IMG/VR virus record: IMGVR_UViG_3300033553_000563 | Coordinates: 1 to 37,414 of that record | Strand: one strand, 5' to 3' | Length of the DNA stretch: 37,414 nt | Origin: a virus | In this document: positions 24,538 to 30,733 of the stretch, piece after piece | How positions within the stretch are numbered: position 1 is the stretch's first letter | How the letters are laid out: the number at the start of each line of letters is the position of its first letter | The notes under the pieces: model-generated | What the model was told of the DNA's origin: nothing | Database searches by the model: none | The model's input: only the letters and a program-made list of their open reading frames with translations | Translations under genes and position numbers: made by a program

Positions 24538-25233
24538 TTAAAGATTTAAAGTATATGGTTTTGGTGGCGATTGCATTCGAGTACCATCACTAAAAATTAC
24601 TAATTCAGGATACCATCTTTGTTTTATTTTACCAAAAGGCAATGCTTTTAATTCCATAAGATTATCCTCTTCAAAAATAACAGCGTTTGTTTGCGCTTCC
24701 ATTTCAAAATCAGATTTAATTTGTGCGGTTTCTTCAATAATATAGCTAAGTATTTGATCCTCATTTTCATTAAAAAGTAATATTTTACCTTTAAATCCTG
24801 TAATTACTTTTGAAGATTTATTTAAAACTTTCAAATCCATCAAATATCCATTAGGAAAGTCAGGAAGTTGATTTGTGTTATCAACATAAACGCCTTTTAA
24901 AACTAAAACGCTAAACATATCTCTAATTTTTTGCACTTCTTTATTAAAATTATCAATTTCTAACTGATTTTTTAAATTAATTTCTTTGGCTTTTTCCAAC
25001 AAATCCTTGTAAGTTATGTCTAATACATAGTTACCGGAACTCATTGCGCTAAAAGTGTATTTATCTAATTCTTTGTTGGCTGTTGAAAAATCCTTTTCAG
25101 AGTAATTAGAGTTTTGTTTTTTAATCTGTTCAATTTTAACTTGATATTCAGTTACATTTATTTTACTGTCAATTGTTGAACTACAAGAAAATAGAATAAA
25201 AGAAATACAAATTGATACTAATAATTTTTTCAT
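24538..25233 (-). CDS. Cargo lipoprotein of unknown function
   Basis: 231 aa. MKKLLVSICISFILFSC is a lipoprotein signal with the lipobox Cys at 17. A Lys/Glu-rich helical region follows, then a beta-rich domain (NGYLMDLKVLNKSSKVITGF, then KGKILLFNENEDQ) like FxLD/DUF-type immunoglobulin-like lipoprotein domains. It ends RMQSPPKPYTLNL. It is more AT-rich than the structural genes, bracketed by two terminators with the same AACCACT core, and stands alone between late and early regions: the layout of a moron. A role in lysogenic conversion or superinfection exclusion at the outer membrane is inferred. Confidence 0.75.
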   Translation of the reverse strand: MKKLLVSICISFILFSCSSTIDSKINVTEYQVKIEQIKKQNSNYSEKDFSTANKELDKYTFSAMSSGNYVLDITYKDLLEKAKEINLKNQLEIDNFNKEVQKIRDMFSVLVLKGVYVDNTNQLPDFPNGYLMDLKVLNKSSKVITGFKGKILLFNENEDQILSYIIEETAQIKSDFEMEAQTNAVIFEEDNLMELKALPFGKIKQRWYPELVIFSDGTRMQSPPKPYTLNL

Positions 25234-25277
25234 AATTTTTGATTTAATGGTTATAATTTTAAGTAAATATACAAAAA

Positions 25278-25301
25278 AACCACTCCAAAAATGAAGTGGT
25301 T
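25278..25301 (-). terminator. Terminator upstream of the lipoprotein gene
   Basis: AACCACT (25278-25284) pairs with AGTGGTT (25295-25301) and is followed on the minus strand by seven T. It ends the antirepressor/86-aa gene transcript before the lipoprotein gene. The stem core is the same as that of the terminator at 24511-24533. Confidence 0.75.
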
Positions 25302-25306
25302 AATTT

Positions 25307-25341
25307 CCAGTCGGTTTTATTAAATGGTTTTGGACGACCCT
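25307..25341. repeat. Block shared with 1163-1211 (copy 2)
   Basis: CCAGTCGG (25307-25314) and ATGGTTTTGGACGACCCT (25324-25341) repeat the block near the methylase gene. Here it covers the 3' end of the 86-aa gene, encoding its last residues GSSKTI. TCCAAAA (25284-25290) can still pair with TTTTGGA (25328-25334), a reduced version of the stem seen in copy 1. I see no plus-strand promoter in front of this copy. Confidence 0.6.
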
Positions 25342-25580
25342 TTTTTCGGTTCTTCAAATACTGGATCAATTTCTTCTAAAAATTGCGTTAACTGGTAATA
25401 ACCATCTTCTACATAATTTTTAAATGAAGAATCATCACTGTTTTGCATATACAACATTAATGCGCCGTGCATAAATTTACGCATATATTGCGCAAATTCT
25501 ATTGGACTCATTTGTTTTTCAAAAAATACTTCAATGTTGTTTAAAACAGTTTTACTTGGAAGCGCGGTTCGTGTACTCAT
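25320..25580 (-). CDS. Hypothetical protein coupled to the antirepressor
   Basis: 86 aa, mostly helical (SKTVLNNIEVFFEKQMSPIE; FAQYMRKFMHGALMLYM), no membrane segment. It overlaps the antirepressor stop by 4 nt and so is in its operon. I do not recognise a family. The last six codons fall within a sequence block repeated at 1194-1211, so the present C-terminus may result from recombination. Confidence 0.65.
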   Translation of the reverse strand: MSTRTALPSKTVLNNIEVFFEKQMSPIEFAQYMRKFMHGALMLYMQNSDDSSFKNYVEDGYYQLTQFLEEIDPVFEEPKKGSSKTI

Positions 25581-26269
25581 AGCGATAATTTTAATTGATT
25601 AGCGGTAAATATACGAGAACCGGAAGCTATTAGCTGCAAGCCAAGCTCGGTTGTAAACCAACTTGGGTTGGTTGCCCCAAATAACCATATTTTAGCAGCT
25701 AAGGGCTGCCTGTGATTTAGCTTTTTAGCAGTTTGGCCGCTTGATGTTCTGCTGCCAATGGAAGTATGGTAATCGTTCATAGAAAACCAGTTAATTTTTT
25801 CAAGTTCTATGCAACGTATCGGCTTTTCATTAATTAAAACTTGAATAAAAGGAATATCACGCGCATCAATATAATCTTGTTTGGCGTGGCTGGTGGCATA
25901 ATAACCTTTTTTGCGAACGGCAGGCAAAACTTCTTCCATTACCCAACGTTCAAACTTTTGGGCGGTTGGTAAAGTAGATTTCATAATTAAGCGATACACG
26001 TCGCTTTCAGGAATAACAGAAACTTGAAGTTTTTTAGCTTCTGATTGTGGATGCGGTATGTAACTATTTGTTACGTACCTACAATGATCTTTAATTGCTT
26101 TTCTTGAGTTTTTGTAACCCAACGCATTAGCAACATCTGAACCTATAAAGTGAGGCTCGTTGTTTACAAATACATTTCGGATTTCTGATTTACTTTCGGA
26201 GAAGTTGAAAGTCATCACTTGAGATTGCTCATTTTGAGACTGAACTGGTCTGTTGTTTTGTGCATTCAT
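25577..26269 (-). CDS. BRO-N domain phage antirepressor
   Basis: 230 aa. The Bro-N domain spans about residues 18-115: IRNVFVNNEPHFIGSDVANA, then LGYKNSRKAIKDHCR, ESDVYRLIMKSTLPTAQKFE and RWVMEEVLPAVRKKGYYAT. The C-terminal part (DYIDARDIPFIQVLINEKPI and the rest) is a separate domain I do not recognise. Such proteins bind or counter phage repressors to promote induction. It is expressed from its own promoter (26421-26428) through a structured leader, apart from the early operon, consistent with a switch function. Confidence 0.82.
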   Translation of the reverse strand: MNAQNNRPVQSQNEQSQVMTFNFSESKSEIRNVFVNNEPHFIGSDVANALGYKNSRKAIKDHCRYVTNSYIPHPQSEAKKLQVSVIPESDVYRLIMKSTLPTAQKFERWVMEEVLPAVRKKGYYATSHAKQDYIDARDIPFIQVLINEKPIRCIELEKINWFSMNDYHTSIGSRTSSGQTAKKLNHRQPLAAKIWLFGATNPSWFTTELGLQLIASGSRIFTANQLKLSL

Positions 26270-26293
26270 CTTATTTGAGAATTTAATGTATGC

Positions 26294-26417
26294 GGGCTTA
26301 CCTTTAGGTTTCTCAAACCGTTTTTAGACGGAATTACAGTCCTTTCGGAACTGCTAACCTTGGATAAGCCCTTATCGTAAAAAATTATTTTCAGATTTCT
26401 CCAAAAACGGTTTGAGA
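26294..26417 (-). ncRNA. Structured leader RNA of the antirepressor gene (candidate pseudoknot)
   Basis: On the minus strand a 15-bp perfect stem joins 26417-26403 with 26325-26311, starting 3 nt after the -7 box, so near the first transcribed base. Inside is a hairpin (26353-26337; CAGUUC, loop CGAAA, GGACUG). GGGCUUAUCC (26371-26362), in the main loop, can pair with GGUAAGCCC (26302-26294) outside the stem, a pseudoknot with one bulge. The antirepressor ATG is 25 nt further on. It may be a cis-regulatory RNA or a separate small RNA. I cannot match it to a known class. Confidence 0.6.
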
Positions 26418-26520
26418 CGACAAACATACAAAAAATATTTAAATGAACGTTAATTAAGTTTTTAGGTATTTTTTAAAATAGTAACATCGCCTATTTTAGT
26501 TTTTGGTGGTTTTATAATAC
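26413..26520. repeat. 108-bp direct repeat, internal copy
   Basis: Identical over 108 bases to 37307-37414, the last bases of the window. It contains the 3' part of the 48-aa gene, the promoter in front of the leader RNA and the first transcribed bases. Confidence 0.95.
26421..26428 (-). promoter_or_regulatory. Promoter -7 box for the antirepressor leader
   Basis: TATGTTTG on the minus strand matches the Bacteroidota TAnnTTTG -7 element. The -33 region is AT-rich without a clear TTG at the best distance. Transcription would begin at the first bases of the 15-bp stem. Confidence 0.55.
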
Positions 26521-26608
26521 CACTACAGATATTTACGGAATGAATCATTGTTTGCCCTATAAAAGGGTCGTACACTTGGCATCCACATTTTGGACAGGCT
26601 TTTTTCAT
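26462..26608 (-). CDS. 48-aa Cys-rich (zinc-ribbon-like) protein
   Basis: The protein begins MKKACPKCGCQVYDPFIGQT and continues MIHSVNICSG...TILKNT. CPKCGC plus the later HSVNIC gives a possible CxxC...C/H metal site, smaller than a full zinc ribbon. It lies between a long hairpin (26644-26711) and the antirepressor promoter. Its role is unknown; small phage zinc-ribbon proteins are often regulators or host-takeover factors. The 3' end of a second, identical copy appears at the window's right edge. Confidence 0.7.
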   Translation of the reverse strand: MKKACPKCGCQVYDPFIGQTMIHSVNICSGIIKPPKTKIGDVTILKNT

Positions 26609-26643
26609 ATTATTTCACTTTTAAGTTAATTTTTTCGAGAGCC

Positions 26644-26711
26644 GCACTGCAATTAACATCTGATAAAGCCACATTAAAAAACGTGGTTTATCAGCCAGTT
26701 AATTGCAATGC
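26644..26711 (-). ncRNA. Long RNA hairpin in the early transcript
   Basis: The arms 26698-26711 and 26644-26657 pair over 14 bp (one G-U or mismatch: GCATTGCAATTAAC against GTTAATTGCAGTGC). After a small internal loop CTGATAAA/TTTATCAG pairs over 8 bp, then CCAC/GTGG, with a 10-nt T-rich loop. It separates the 61-aa and 48-aa genes. It lacks a T run directly after the stem, so it may be an RNase III processing site or stability element rather than a simple terminator. Confidence 0.6.
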
Positions 26712-26716
26712 TTAAT

Positions 26717-26902
26717 TTAGGCCGTTTCTAGATTTTCATCAACGTAATCGCTTAGTAAATCTTTTGCCTCCAATAGCTTAATTAATGCCATAGTCAACTT
26801 TGGAGCAGCACCAACCTTTTCAACTTCATTAATAGCCTCAGTAATTGATAATTCAGCAGGTGTGTTTAAATCGAGCCTTGCTCGTCTTGGTATTGTATTC
26901 AT
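26717..26902 (-). CDS. Small conserved phage protein
   Basis: 61 aa. MNTIPRRARLDLNTPAELSI followed by a helical acidic half (TMALIKLLEAKDLLSDYVDE) matches a type of short protein I recall from Bacteroidota Mu-like prophages. Function unknown. It is the last gene of the early operon before the long hairpin, 48 nt after the previous gene. Confidence 0.65.
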   Translation of the reverse strand: MNTIPRRARLDLNTPAELSITEAINEVEKVGAAPKLTMALIKLLEAKDLLSDYVDENLETA

Positions 26903-26950
26903 TTTATTTTTTTATTAAATTTTAGAGAATTTCCCCCTCCTCTTTAAGGG

Positions 26951-27190
26951 TTATCTTGATGACAATATTAGTTCGCCTCGCTTTAAATCACGTGTGCGTA
27001 ATATTCTAACTCCCATAAATTTTGGTTCTTTTTGAAGAAGTTCAGCGCACGTATAAAGTGATCGTCTTAATTCTCCTTCGAAATCCACAAAATCATCCTC
27101 GTTTATATTTATAAATTCAGGATAATTACCATCGTTTATATGTCTATATTCATAAATTTTATTAGCTAAAGAAGCACTATCTATACTCAT
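26951..27190 (-). CDS. Hypothetical early protein
   Basis: 79 aa, acidic and soluble. SLANKIYEYRHINDGNYPEF is followed by FEGELRRSLYTCAELLQKEP and MGVRILRTRDLKRGELILSS. No family is recognised. It starts 3 nt after the membrane-protein gene's stop and is AT-rich compared with its neighbours, so it may be a recent insertion in the operon. Confidence 0.6.
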   Translation of the reverse strand: MSIDSASLANKIYEYRHINDGNYPEFININEDDFVDFEGELRRSLYTCAELLQKEPKFMGVRILRTRDLKRGELILSSR

Positions 27191-27193
27191 AAG

Positions 27194-27517
27194 TTACCAT
27201 TTAGTTTCATTAGGACAACCGCATCTATTCGCCAAACGCTCCATAAACTTCAACGCCTGGTTAAACTTTGCTTTAACTACCAAATGGTGACTGCCGTTAA
27301 AATAGCGGCGCAAACCGTAGCTTCTTAAAATACTGATCACAGTAAAAAACAAGGTGATTTGCAGGTTCTTTGAGGTTGTTGACTCAATGTCCATTATCGG
27401 AAAAATGATAATTGTCGCGATTAGCGAAATTCCGAAGCCAACGGCAACGTTAATAAAAGCTTCAACCATTGATTGCTTTTTTGTTTGGCCAATTACGGCA
27501 GTTTTAATTTCGCTCAT
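27194..27517 (-). CDS. DUF7220-type small membrane protein
   Basis: 107 aa with two membrane helices (AFINVAVGFGISLIATIIIF; LQITLFFTVISILRSYGLRR). KKQSMVEAFINVAVGFGISL and the TSKNLQITLFFTVISILRSY segment fit the DUF7220 pattern found in phages. The C-terminal tail has a Cys pair (NRCGCPNETKW). Its role is unknown, perhaps at the host inner membrane. The start shares base 27517 with the upstream stop. Confidence 0.7.
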   Translation of the reverse strand: MSEIKTAVIGQTKKQSMVEAFINVAVGFGISLIATIIIFPIMDIESTTSKNLQITLFFTVISILRSYGLRRYFNGSHHLVVKAKFNQALKFMERLANRCGCPNETKW

Positions 27518-27711
27518 TACTTTTTGATTTTTAAGAGTTGGTGTTTAGATTTATCGAAGCTGCTGCCTTCTTTGGCATTGTCCCAAACAAGATAGCCACT
27601 GTTTTTGCACCATTTTGGTGCTTTGTATTTTGGTTTTGGCGTTGGCGCTGGTGCCGGTGCATTGAATTCTACAGGTGTCACTGTTTCTAAGGCTAATTTT
27701 GCTGCGTTCAT
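27517..27711 (-). CDS. Small hypothetical protein, Pro/Ala-rich linker
   Basis: 64 aa. A PVEFNAPAPAPTPKPKYKAP low-complexity stretch precedes a WCKNSGYLVWDNAKEGSSFD segment and a basic C-terminus. No family is recognised. It overlaps the upstream gene by 4 nt and is part of the operon's small-gene train. Confidence 0.6.
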   Translation of the reverse strand: MNAAKLALETVTPVEFNAPAPAPTPKPKYKAPKWCKNSGYLVWDNAKEGSSFDKSKHQLLKIKK

Positions 27712-27923
27712 TTTTTTAAGGCTAATTTTATGGTTAATTCGGTAATGTCAAATTCATCGGCTTTGCGCCAGGCTAAACTTTCTCTTTTAAAGCTTTCATC
27801 AAAGATGCTTGGATAATACGTAGTTTTCTCTTGCACGTACAAAACCATTGATCCCCAAAAGTTCTTTTTAAATCGAAATTTTCCTGTTAGCGTCTCTTCA
27901 GTTAAGGATGGTGTTTCAGTCAT
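27708..27923 (-). CDS. Small hypothetical early protein
   Basis: 71 aa. GKFRFKKNFWGSMVLYVQEK and SLAWRKADEFDITELTIKLA suggest a small beta sheet plus C-terminal helix. No family is recognised. It overlaps the DUF3850 gene by 8 nt and the next gene by 4 nt. Confidence 0.6.
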   Translation of the reverse strand: MTETPSLTEETLTGKFRFKKNFWGSMVLYVQEKTTYYPSIFDESFKRESLAWRKADEFDITELTIKLALKK

Positions 27924-28188
27924 TTTCTTCTTTTTTAGGTGTTATTATATTAATTGTTCGAGTTCCCAATACACAAAAGCCTTCCGCGATGCCAAACTTA
28001 CCTTCGTTAATAAAGTAAGTAACGTAGCATTGTATTTCTCGGCCTGTGTAATTTTCACCGTTCCACTCTTTCATTTGCAAGGTGTCGCCAACTTGGTAGT
28101 TTCTGTCATTTTTGCGGATTTCAAAGGCTTTTTTTCCTGCAGCAGTTGGATTGAAATATTCAGGAAGTATTTTTATAGTGTGTGTCAT
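27916..28188 (-). CDS. DUF3850 / ASCH-like protein
   Basis: 90 aa. HTIKILPEYFNPTAAGKKAF, then EIRKNDRNYQVGDTLQMKEW and YTGREIQCYVTYFI, is the DUF3850 pattern (K-x-x-x-Y-F, K-FE-R-N-DR-Y-GD-L-L-EW, G-G). DUF3850 belongs to the ASCH/PUA-like superfamily, which binds RNA or modified nucleotides. It may act on host or phage RNA. The start follows directly after the stop of the 59-aa gene (TAAATG). Confidence 0.8.
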   Translation of the reverse strand: MTHTIKILPEYFNPTAAGKKAFEIRKNDRNYQVGDTLQMKEWNGENYTGREIQCYVTYFINEGKFGIAEGFCVLGTRTINIITPKKEEND

Positions 28189-28368
28189 TTACCAGCCTAT
28201 TTGTTTGGATATTTCGGGGGTAAATCCCCCAACTTCTATAAATCGTTCATGAAGCTTAATATTTACTTGAACTTCAGCTTCGGTTTCCGGGCTTCTTAAG
28301 AATCTGTGCCACTTACATATTTGATATCGGCCAGCGGCTTCAACTTCCTTTAGTGTTGGGTATTTCAT
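28189..28368 (-). CDS. 59-aa hypothetical protein
   Basis: The protein begins MKYPTLKEVEAAGRYQICKW and ends FTPEISKQIGW. TLKEVEAAGRYQICKWHRFL followed by RSPETEAEV resembles short phage proteins with a Trp-rich helix; no family name is known to me. It fits exactly between its neighbours (TAA/ATG adjacent at 28189/28188; 2 nt from the upstream gene), which supports it as a real gene. Confidence 0.65.
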   Translation of the reverse strand: MKYPTLKEVEAAGRYQICKWHRFLRSPETEAEVQVNIKLHERFIEVGGFTPEISKQIGW

Positions 28369-28370
28369 AA

Positions 28371-28571
28371 TTAATTTAGGTTTTCATTTATTTGTTGTTT
28401 AATCGCAGCACCATCATTATAACCTGCTATATATATTTCATTAATGTGGGATTCCAGTTCTTTATAAAAACCCAAAATAGCTGAAGGTGTTTGTGCGTAT
28501 TTATTTTTATTAATAATTTCAAAAAGGTTGTCGAGTTCCTCAACGCTACTAAATGTTTTTTTGAGTGCCAT
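28371..28571 (-). CDS. Small hypothetical early protein
   Basis: 66 aa, helical (SVEELDNLFEIINKNKYAQT; AILGFYKELESHINEIYIAG). No family is recognised. It lies in register with the operon, 2 nt before the 59-aa gene. Confidence 0.55.
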   Translation of the reverse strand: MALKKTFSSVEELDNLFEIINKNKYAQTPSAILGFYKELESHINEIYIAGYNDGAAIKQQINENLN

Positions 28572-28583
28572 TTTAAATTGTGT

Positions 28584-28673
28584 TTAAAAGATGTTTAGTT
28601 GATAAATTATTGCGATTAAAATACCTAATAGTACTGCCAAAATTTCAACTCCTAATTTCTGTTTGCTGTCCAT
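28584..28673 (-). CDS. 29-aa membrane peptide
   Basis: MDSKQKLGVEILAVLLGILI followed by AIIYQLNIF: a short charged start and a single membrane helix. Its ATG overlaps the stop of the upstream 186-aa gene (TAATG). This coupling favours translation. Possible roles are a small membrane regulator or a toxin-like peptide; none is shown. Confidence 0.5.
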   Translation of the reverse strand: MDSKQKLGVEILAVLLGILIAIIYQLNIF

Positions 28674-29233
28674 TACTCGTAGTATTTTCTTACCCGAAGC
28701 CTTCCTTTTACAACTTCTTCGTTGCTGCGGTCAATGTGGCGGATGCTGTTCATAATTCTTTTGTCGATATTGCTTTCGCCAAGTTGTGCTTTATGGTCTT
28801 GTGAGTTTGCAATGCTTATTTTTATGGCCAAATCTGAACGTTGCTGTGAGTACACTGCCACGTGTTTTAAAATGCGTGCCGGCGTTAACTTATAAATGTC
28901 AGATTCTTTTATTTCGATGCAAATGGCCAGGATATCTTCCAGCTTTAAATTTCGGTATTCATTGTTTGCCAATAATTCCTCTGCAATAACATCGGCTTTG
29001 TTTTGAGACAATACGCTGTCGAAGTACATTGAGGTACCAATTAACATATTGGTAACACAACGCTTTACGGTCACTTCATCAGTTTTTGACATAATCCCCA
29101 ACGAAGGCGTTTTTGAGGCCAATGCCGAACGCATATTCATACCGGCATAATAACGAACCACTTCACTGTTTTTATAAACTGACACTTCCGTGAGTGCTTG
29201 AAGCGTGGGTGTTGTTTTGCTTTTTAATTGCAT
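28673..29233 (-). CDS. Early replication-zone hypothetical protein
   Basis: 186 aa, mostly helical. NKADVIAEELLANNEYRNLK, then LEDILAICIEIKESDIYKLT and ARILKHVAVYSQQRSDLAIK, resembles a fold I recall from DUF6633-like proteins of Bacteroidota mobile elements, but I am unsure. The upstream gene overlaps it by 62 nt. The context (GemA, DUF3164, transposition genes) suggests a role in DNA transactions. Confidence 0.55.
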   Translation of the reverse strand: MQLKSKTTPTLQALTEVSVYKNSEVVRYYAGMNMRSALASKTPSLGIMSKTDEVTVKRCVTNMLIGTSMYFDSVLSQNKADVIAEELLANNEYRNLKLEDILAICIEIKESDIYKLTPARILKHVAVYSQQRSDLAIKISIANSQDHKAQLGESNIDKRIMNSIRHIDRSNEEVVKGRLRVRKYYE

Positions 29234-29708
29234 TGATTAAGATGTTAAGTTTTGAATTGATATATTTTAAATCGGCATTCGCTTGGTGAAATTCACTAAG
29301 CGTGTCCCACTTCTCCAGGATCACTTTCCAAAGTTCATAAGCTTCAGTTTCGTTTACGCTTACTTTGGTGAGATAGGCAATAATTCCTTTTAAACTTTTG
29401 CCTTCTGCAGCCGTAAATTTTGGCGGTAAGGCGAATTGCTTTTCATAGAACCTGTGCCACTCGTCATTAAAACTACTGTACAAGCTCTTTTCTTCTTCCA
29501 GCAAGGTGTAAGCAACTTTGTCTTTGAAAAACCGCACATACTCGTCAAAATTGGCTTCATTTGGCGGTATTAACCTGCCAATGGCTTTTACCATACCGGC
29601 ATTAAGAACGCCACGCAAATGCTCTAACTTTCTAAACTTTTTATCGCGGTAGGTCGCTTTTAAATGTGTGGAAGTTTCCAAAATTTCAATATTGTAGTGC
29701 CTGGTCAT
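29172..29708 (-). CDS. Early hypothetical protein, possible replication accessory factor
   Basis: 178 aa, helical and basic at the N-terminus (HYNIEILETSTHLKATYRDK). LPPKFTAAEGKSLKGIIAYL followed by an AYELWKVILEKWDTLSEFHQ stretch resembles replication-protein regions in some Bacteroidota phages. No motif is decisive. The 62-nt overlap with the next gene is long for this operon, so the downstream gene may start at an internal codon. Confidence 0.5.
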   Translation of the reverse strand: MTRHYNIEILETSTHLKATYRDKKFRKLEHLRGVLNAGMVKAIGRLIPPNEANFDEYVRFFKDKVAYTLLEEEKSLYSSFNDEWHRFYEKQFALPPKFTAAEGKSLKGIIAYLTKVSVNETEAYELWKVILEKWDTLSEFHQANADLKYINSKLNILINAIKKQNNTHASSTHGSVSL

Positions 29709-29709
29709 T

Positions 29710-29826
29710 TTATGCCAAATGAATTAAAGTGAAAATGCCATAAACAATTACGGCAATCCATAAATTGGTAATTCGTTTGCTGTAACGATCAAATTCCTTT
29801 TGTTTTTCTTCTGATAATTTTATCAT
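29710..29826 (-). CDS. 38-aa membrane peptide
   Basis: MIKLSEEKQKEFDRYSKRIT followed by NLWIAVIVYGIFTLIHLA: an N-terminal charged helix and one membrane segment. It ends immediately before the next ATG (stop then ATG overlap region at 29708-29710). Spacing and codon use fit a real gene. No function is known. Confidence 0.55.
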   Translation of the reverse strand: MIKLSEEKQKEFDRYSKRITNLWIAVIVYGIFTLIHLA

Positions 29827-29829
29827 AAC

Positions 29830-29979
29830 TTATAATTTAATAGGTTCAAAAGTTCCTTTATAACCGGATGGATAAATGATGGTGAACGACTTGCCTTCAC
29901 ATTTTAAGCTGAAACACAAAGGATGCAGCTGAAAACAGTTCACTTCACTTTCCACGCCGTCAACAATGACTTTATACAT
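29830..29979 (-). CDS. 49-aa hypothetical protein
   Basis: MYKVIVDGVESEVNCFQLHP, then LCFSLKCEGKSFTIIYPSGY and a short tail. A small beta sheet with three Cys. Its start overlaps the GemA-like stop by 8 nt and it is followed closely by the 38-aa gene. No family is recognised. Confidence 0.6.
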   Translation of the reverse strand: MYKVIVDGVESEVNCFQLHPLCFSLKCEGKSFTIIYPSGYKGTFEPIKL

Positions 29980-30415
29980 TGCTTATTTTTTTTGTAAGCA
30001 TCGATTCCAATGCTCCCAATATTTTAGAACACTCGGTTTTGCTCATTTCTTTCAATGGTTTTTGCACGGGTGATTTTTCGCTTTTCAACCATTCAGAAAA
30101 CCGGTATAAATCGGCAGTTACTTTTTGTTGTTGGTGATTGTAAAAACTCCAGTCCAATTGCATCAACAAACTCAACATATATCGGTGTTGTGTGTTTTTA
30201 AAATCGAAAAACGCCCAATTGTCATAGTGAAGTGCTTTACCACCATAGCGAACAATCAATTCATTCGCCTGGTCAAAGGTTAAGTCTTTAGTGCTTTTTA
30301 ATAAAGGAGAGTTGGTGTACTGGGTAACCAACATCTCTTTTTGATGTTGGTCGTTCTTTACGGCTGCAGGAAGTATCGCGTGAAGTTTTTGGATTTGGAA
30401 GGGTGTTGCTTTCAT
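29972..30415 (-). CDS. GemA / Mu gp16-like protein (DUF1018)
   Basis: 147 aa. IQKLHAILPAAVKNDQHQKE, then the TKDLTFDQANELIVRYGG region and a helical C-terminus with MSKTECSKILGALESMLTKK, match the gp16/GemA pattern (helix; T-x-x-A-x-x-L-I; QR-x-L...; C-terminal T/S-x-x-E/C...). Mu GemA modulates host gene expression and DNA supercoiling early in infection; this one may act similarly. Its start overlaps the preceding stop as ATGA. Confidence 0.75.
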   Translation of the reverse strand: MKATPFQIQKLHAILPAAVKNDQHQKEMLVTQYTNSPLLKSTKDLTFDQANELIVRYGGKALHYDNWAFFDFKNTQHRYMLSLLMQLDWSFYNHQQQKVTADLYRFSEWLKSEKSPVQKPLKEMSKTECSKILGALESMLTKKISNV

Positions 30416-30567
30416 AGTAAGCCAATGGTTTTGTCATTAATTCTTTTATAGGTTTTGCCTGACTTTAATTGAAGTGCTTCAAGTGCTTTGGCTTTTTCCA
30501 AGGCTTTAAGTGCGTGGCTTCGTTTGTAAGCAGGATTGCTTTCGAGGTGCGTGCTGTTGTTTATCAT
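30412..30567 (-). CDS. 51-aa basic hypothetical protein
   Basis: MINNSTHLESNPAYKRSHAL followed by a KALEKAKALEALQLKSGKTY helix and YKRINDKTIGLL. Lys-rich, so nucleic-acid binding is possible. The start overlaps the upstream gene by 4 nt and the stop overlaps GemA as ATGA, which supports translation. No family is recognised. Confidence 0.6.
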   Translation of the reverse strand: MINNSTHLESNPAYKRSHALKALEKAKALEALQLKSGKTYKRINDKTIGLL

Positions 30568-30731
30568 AATACTACATCGCAAGTGTTAATAATGTAATTG
30601 TTTACTGCAAGCTGCAGTTGGTTGTCGATAATGGGTGGCTTAGCCACCCAATTGTCGTTACTGTCTTTTGTCACCACGTGGTTGTTTACGTGGAACTGAT
30701 TGTCGTTGATGGTTTTAAATTTGAAAGCCAT
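30564..30731 (-). CDS. 55-aa hypothetical protein
   Basis: From the ATG at 30731 it reads MAFKFKTINDNQFHVNNHVV, then TKDSNDNWVAKPPIID and a C-terminal YIINTCDVVL. It is small and beta-rich. The longer frame from 30833 overlaps DUF3164 extensively and is unlikely. It starts 2 nt after the DUF3164 stop. No family is recognised. Confidence 0.6.
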   Translation of the reverse strand: MAFKFKTINDNQFHVNNHVVTKDSNDNWVAKPPIIDNQLQLAVNNYIINTCDVVL

Positions 30732-30733
30732 AA

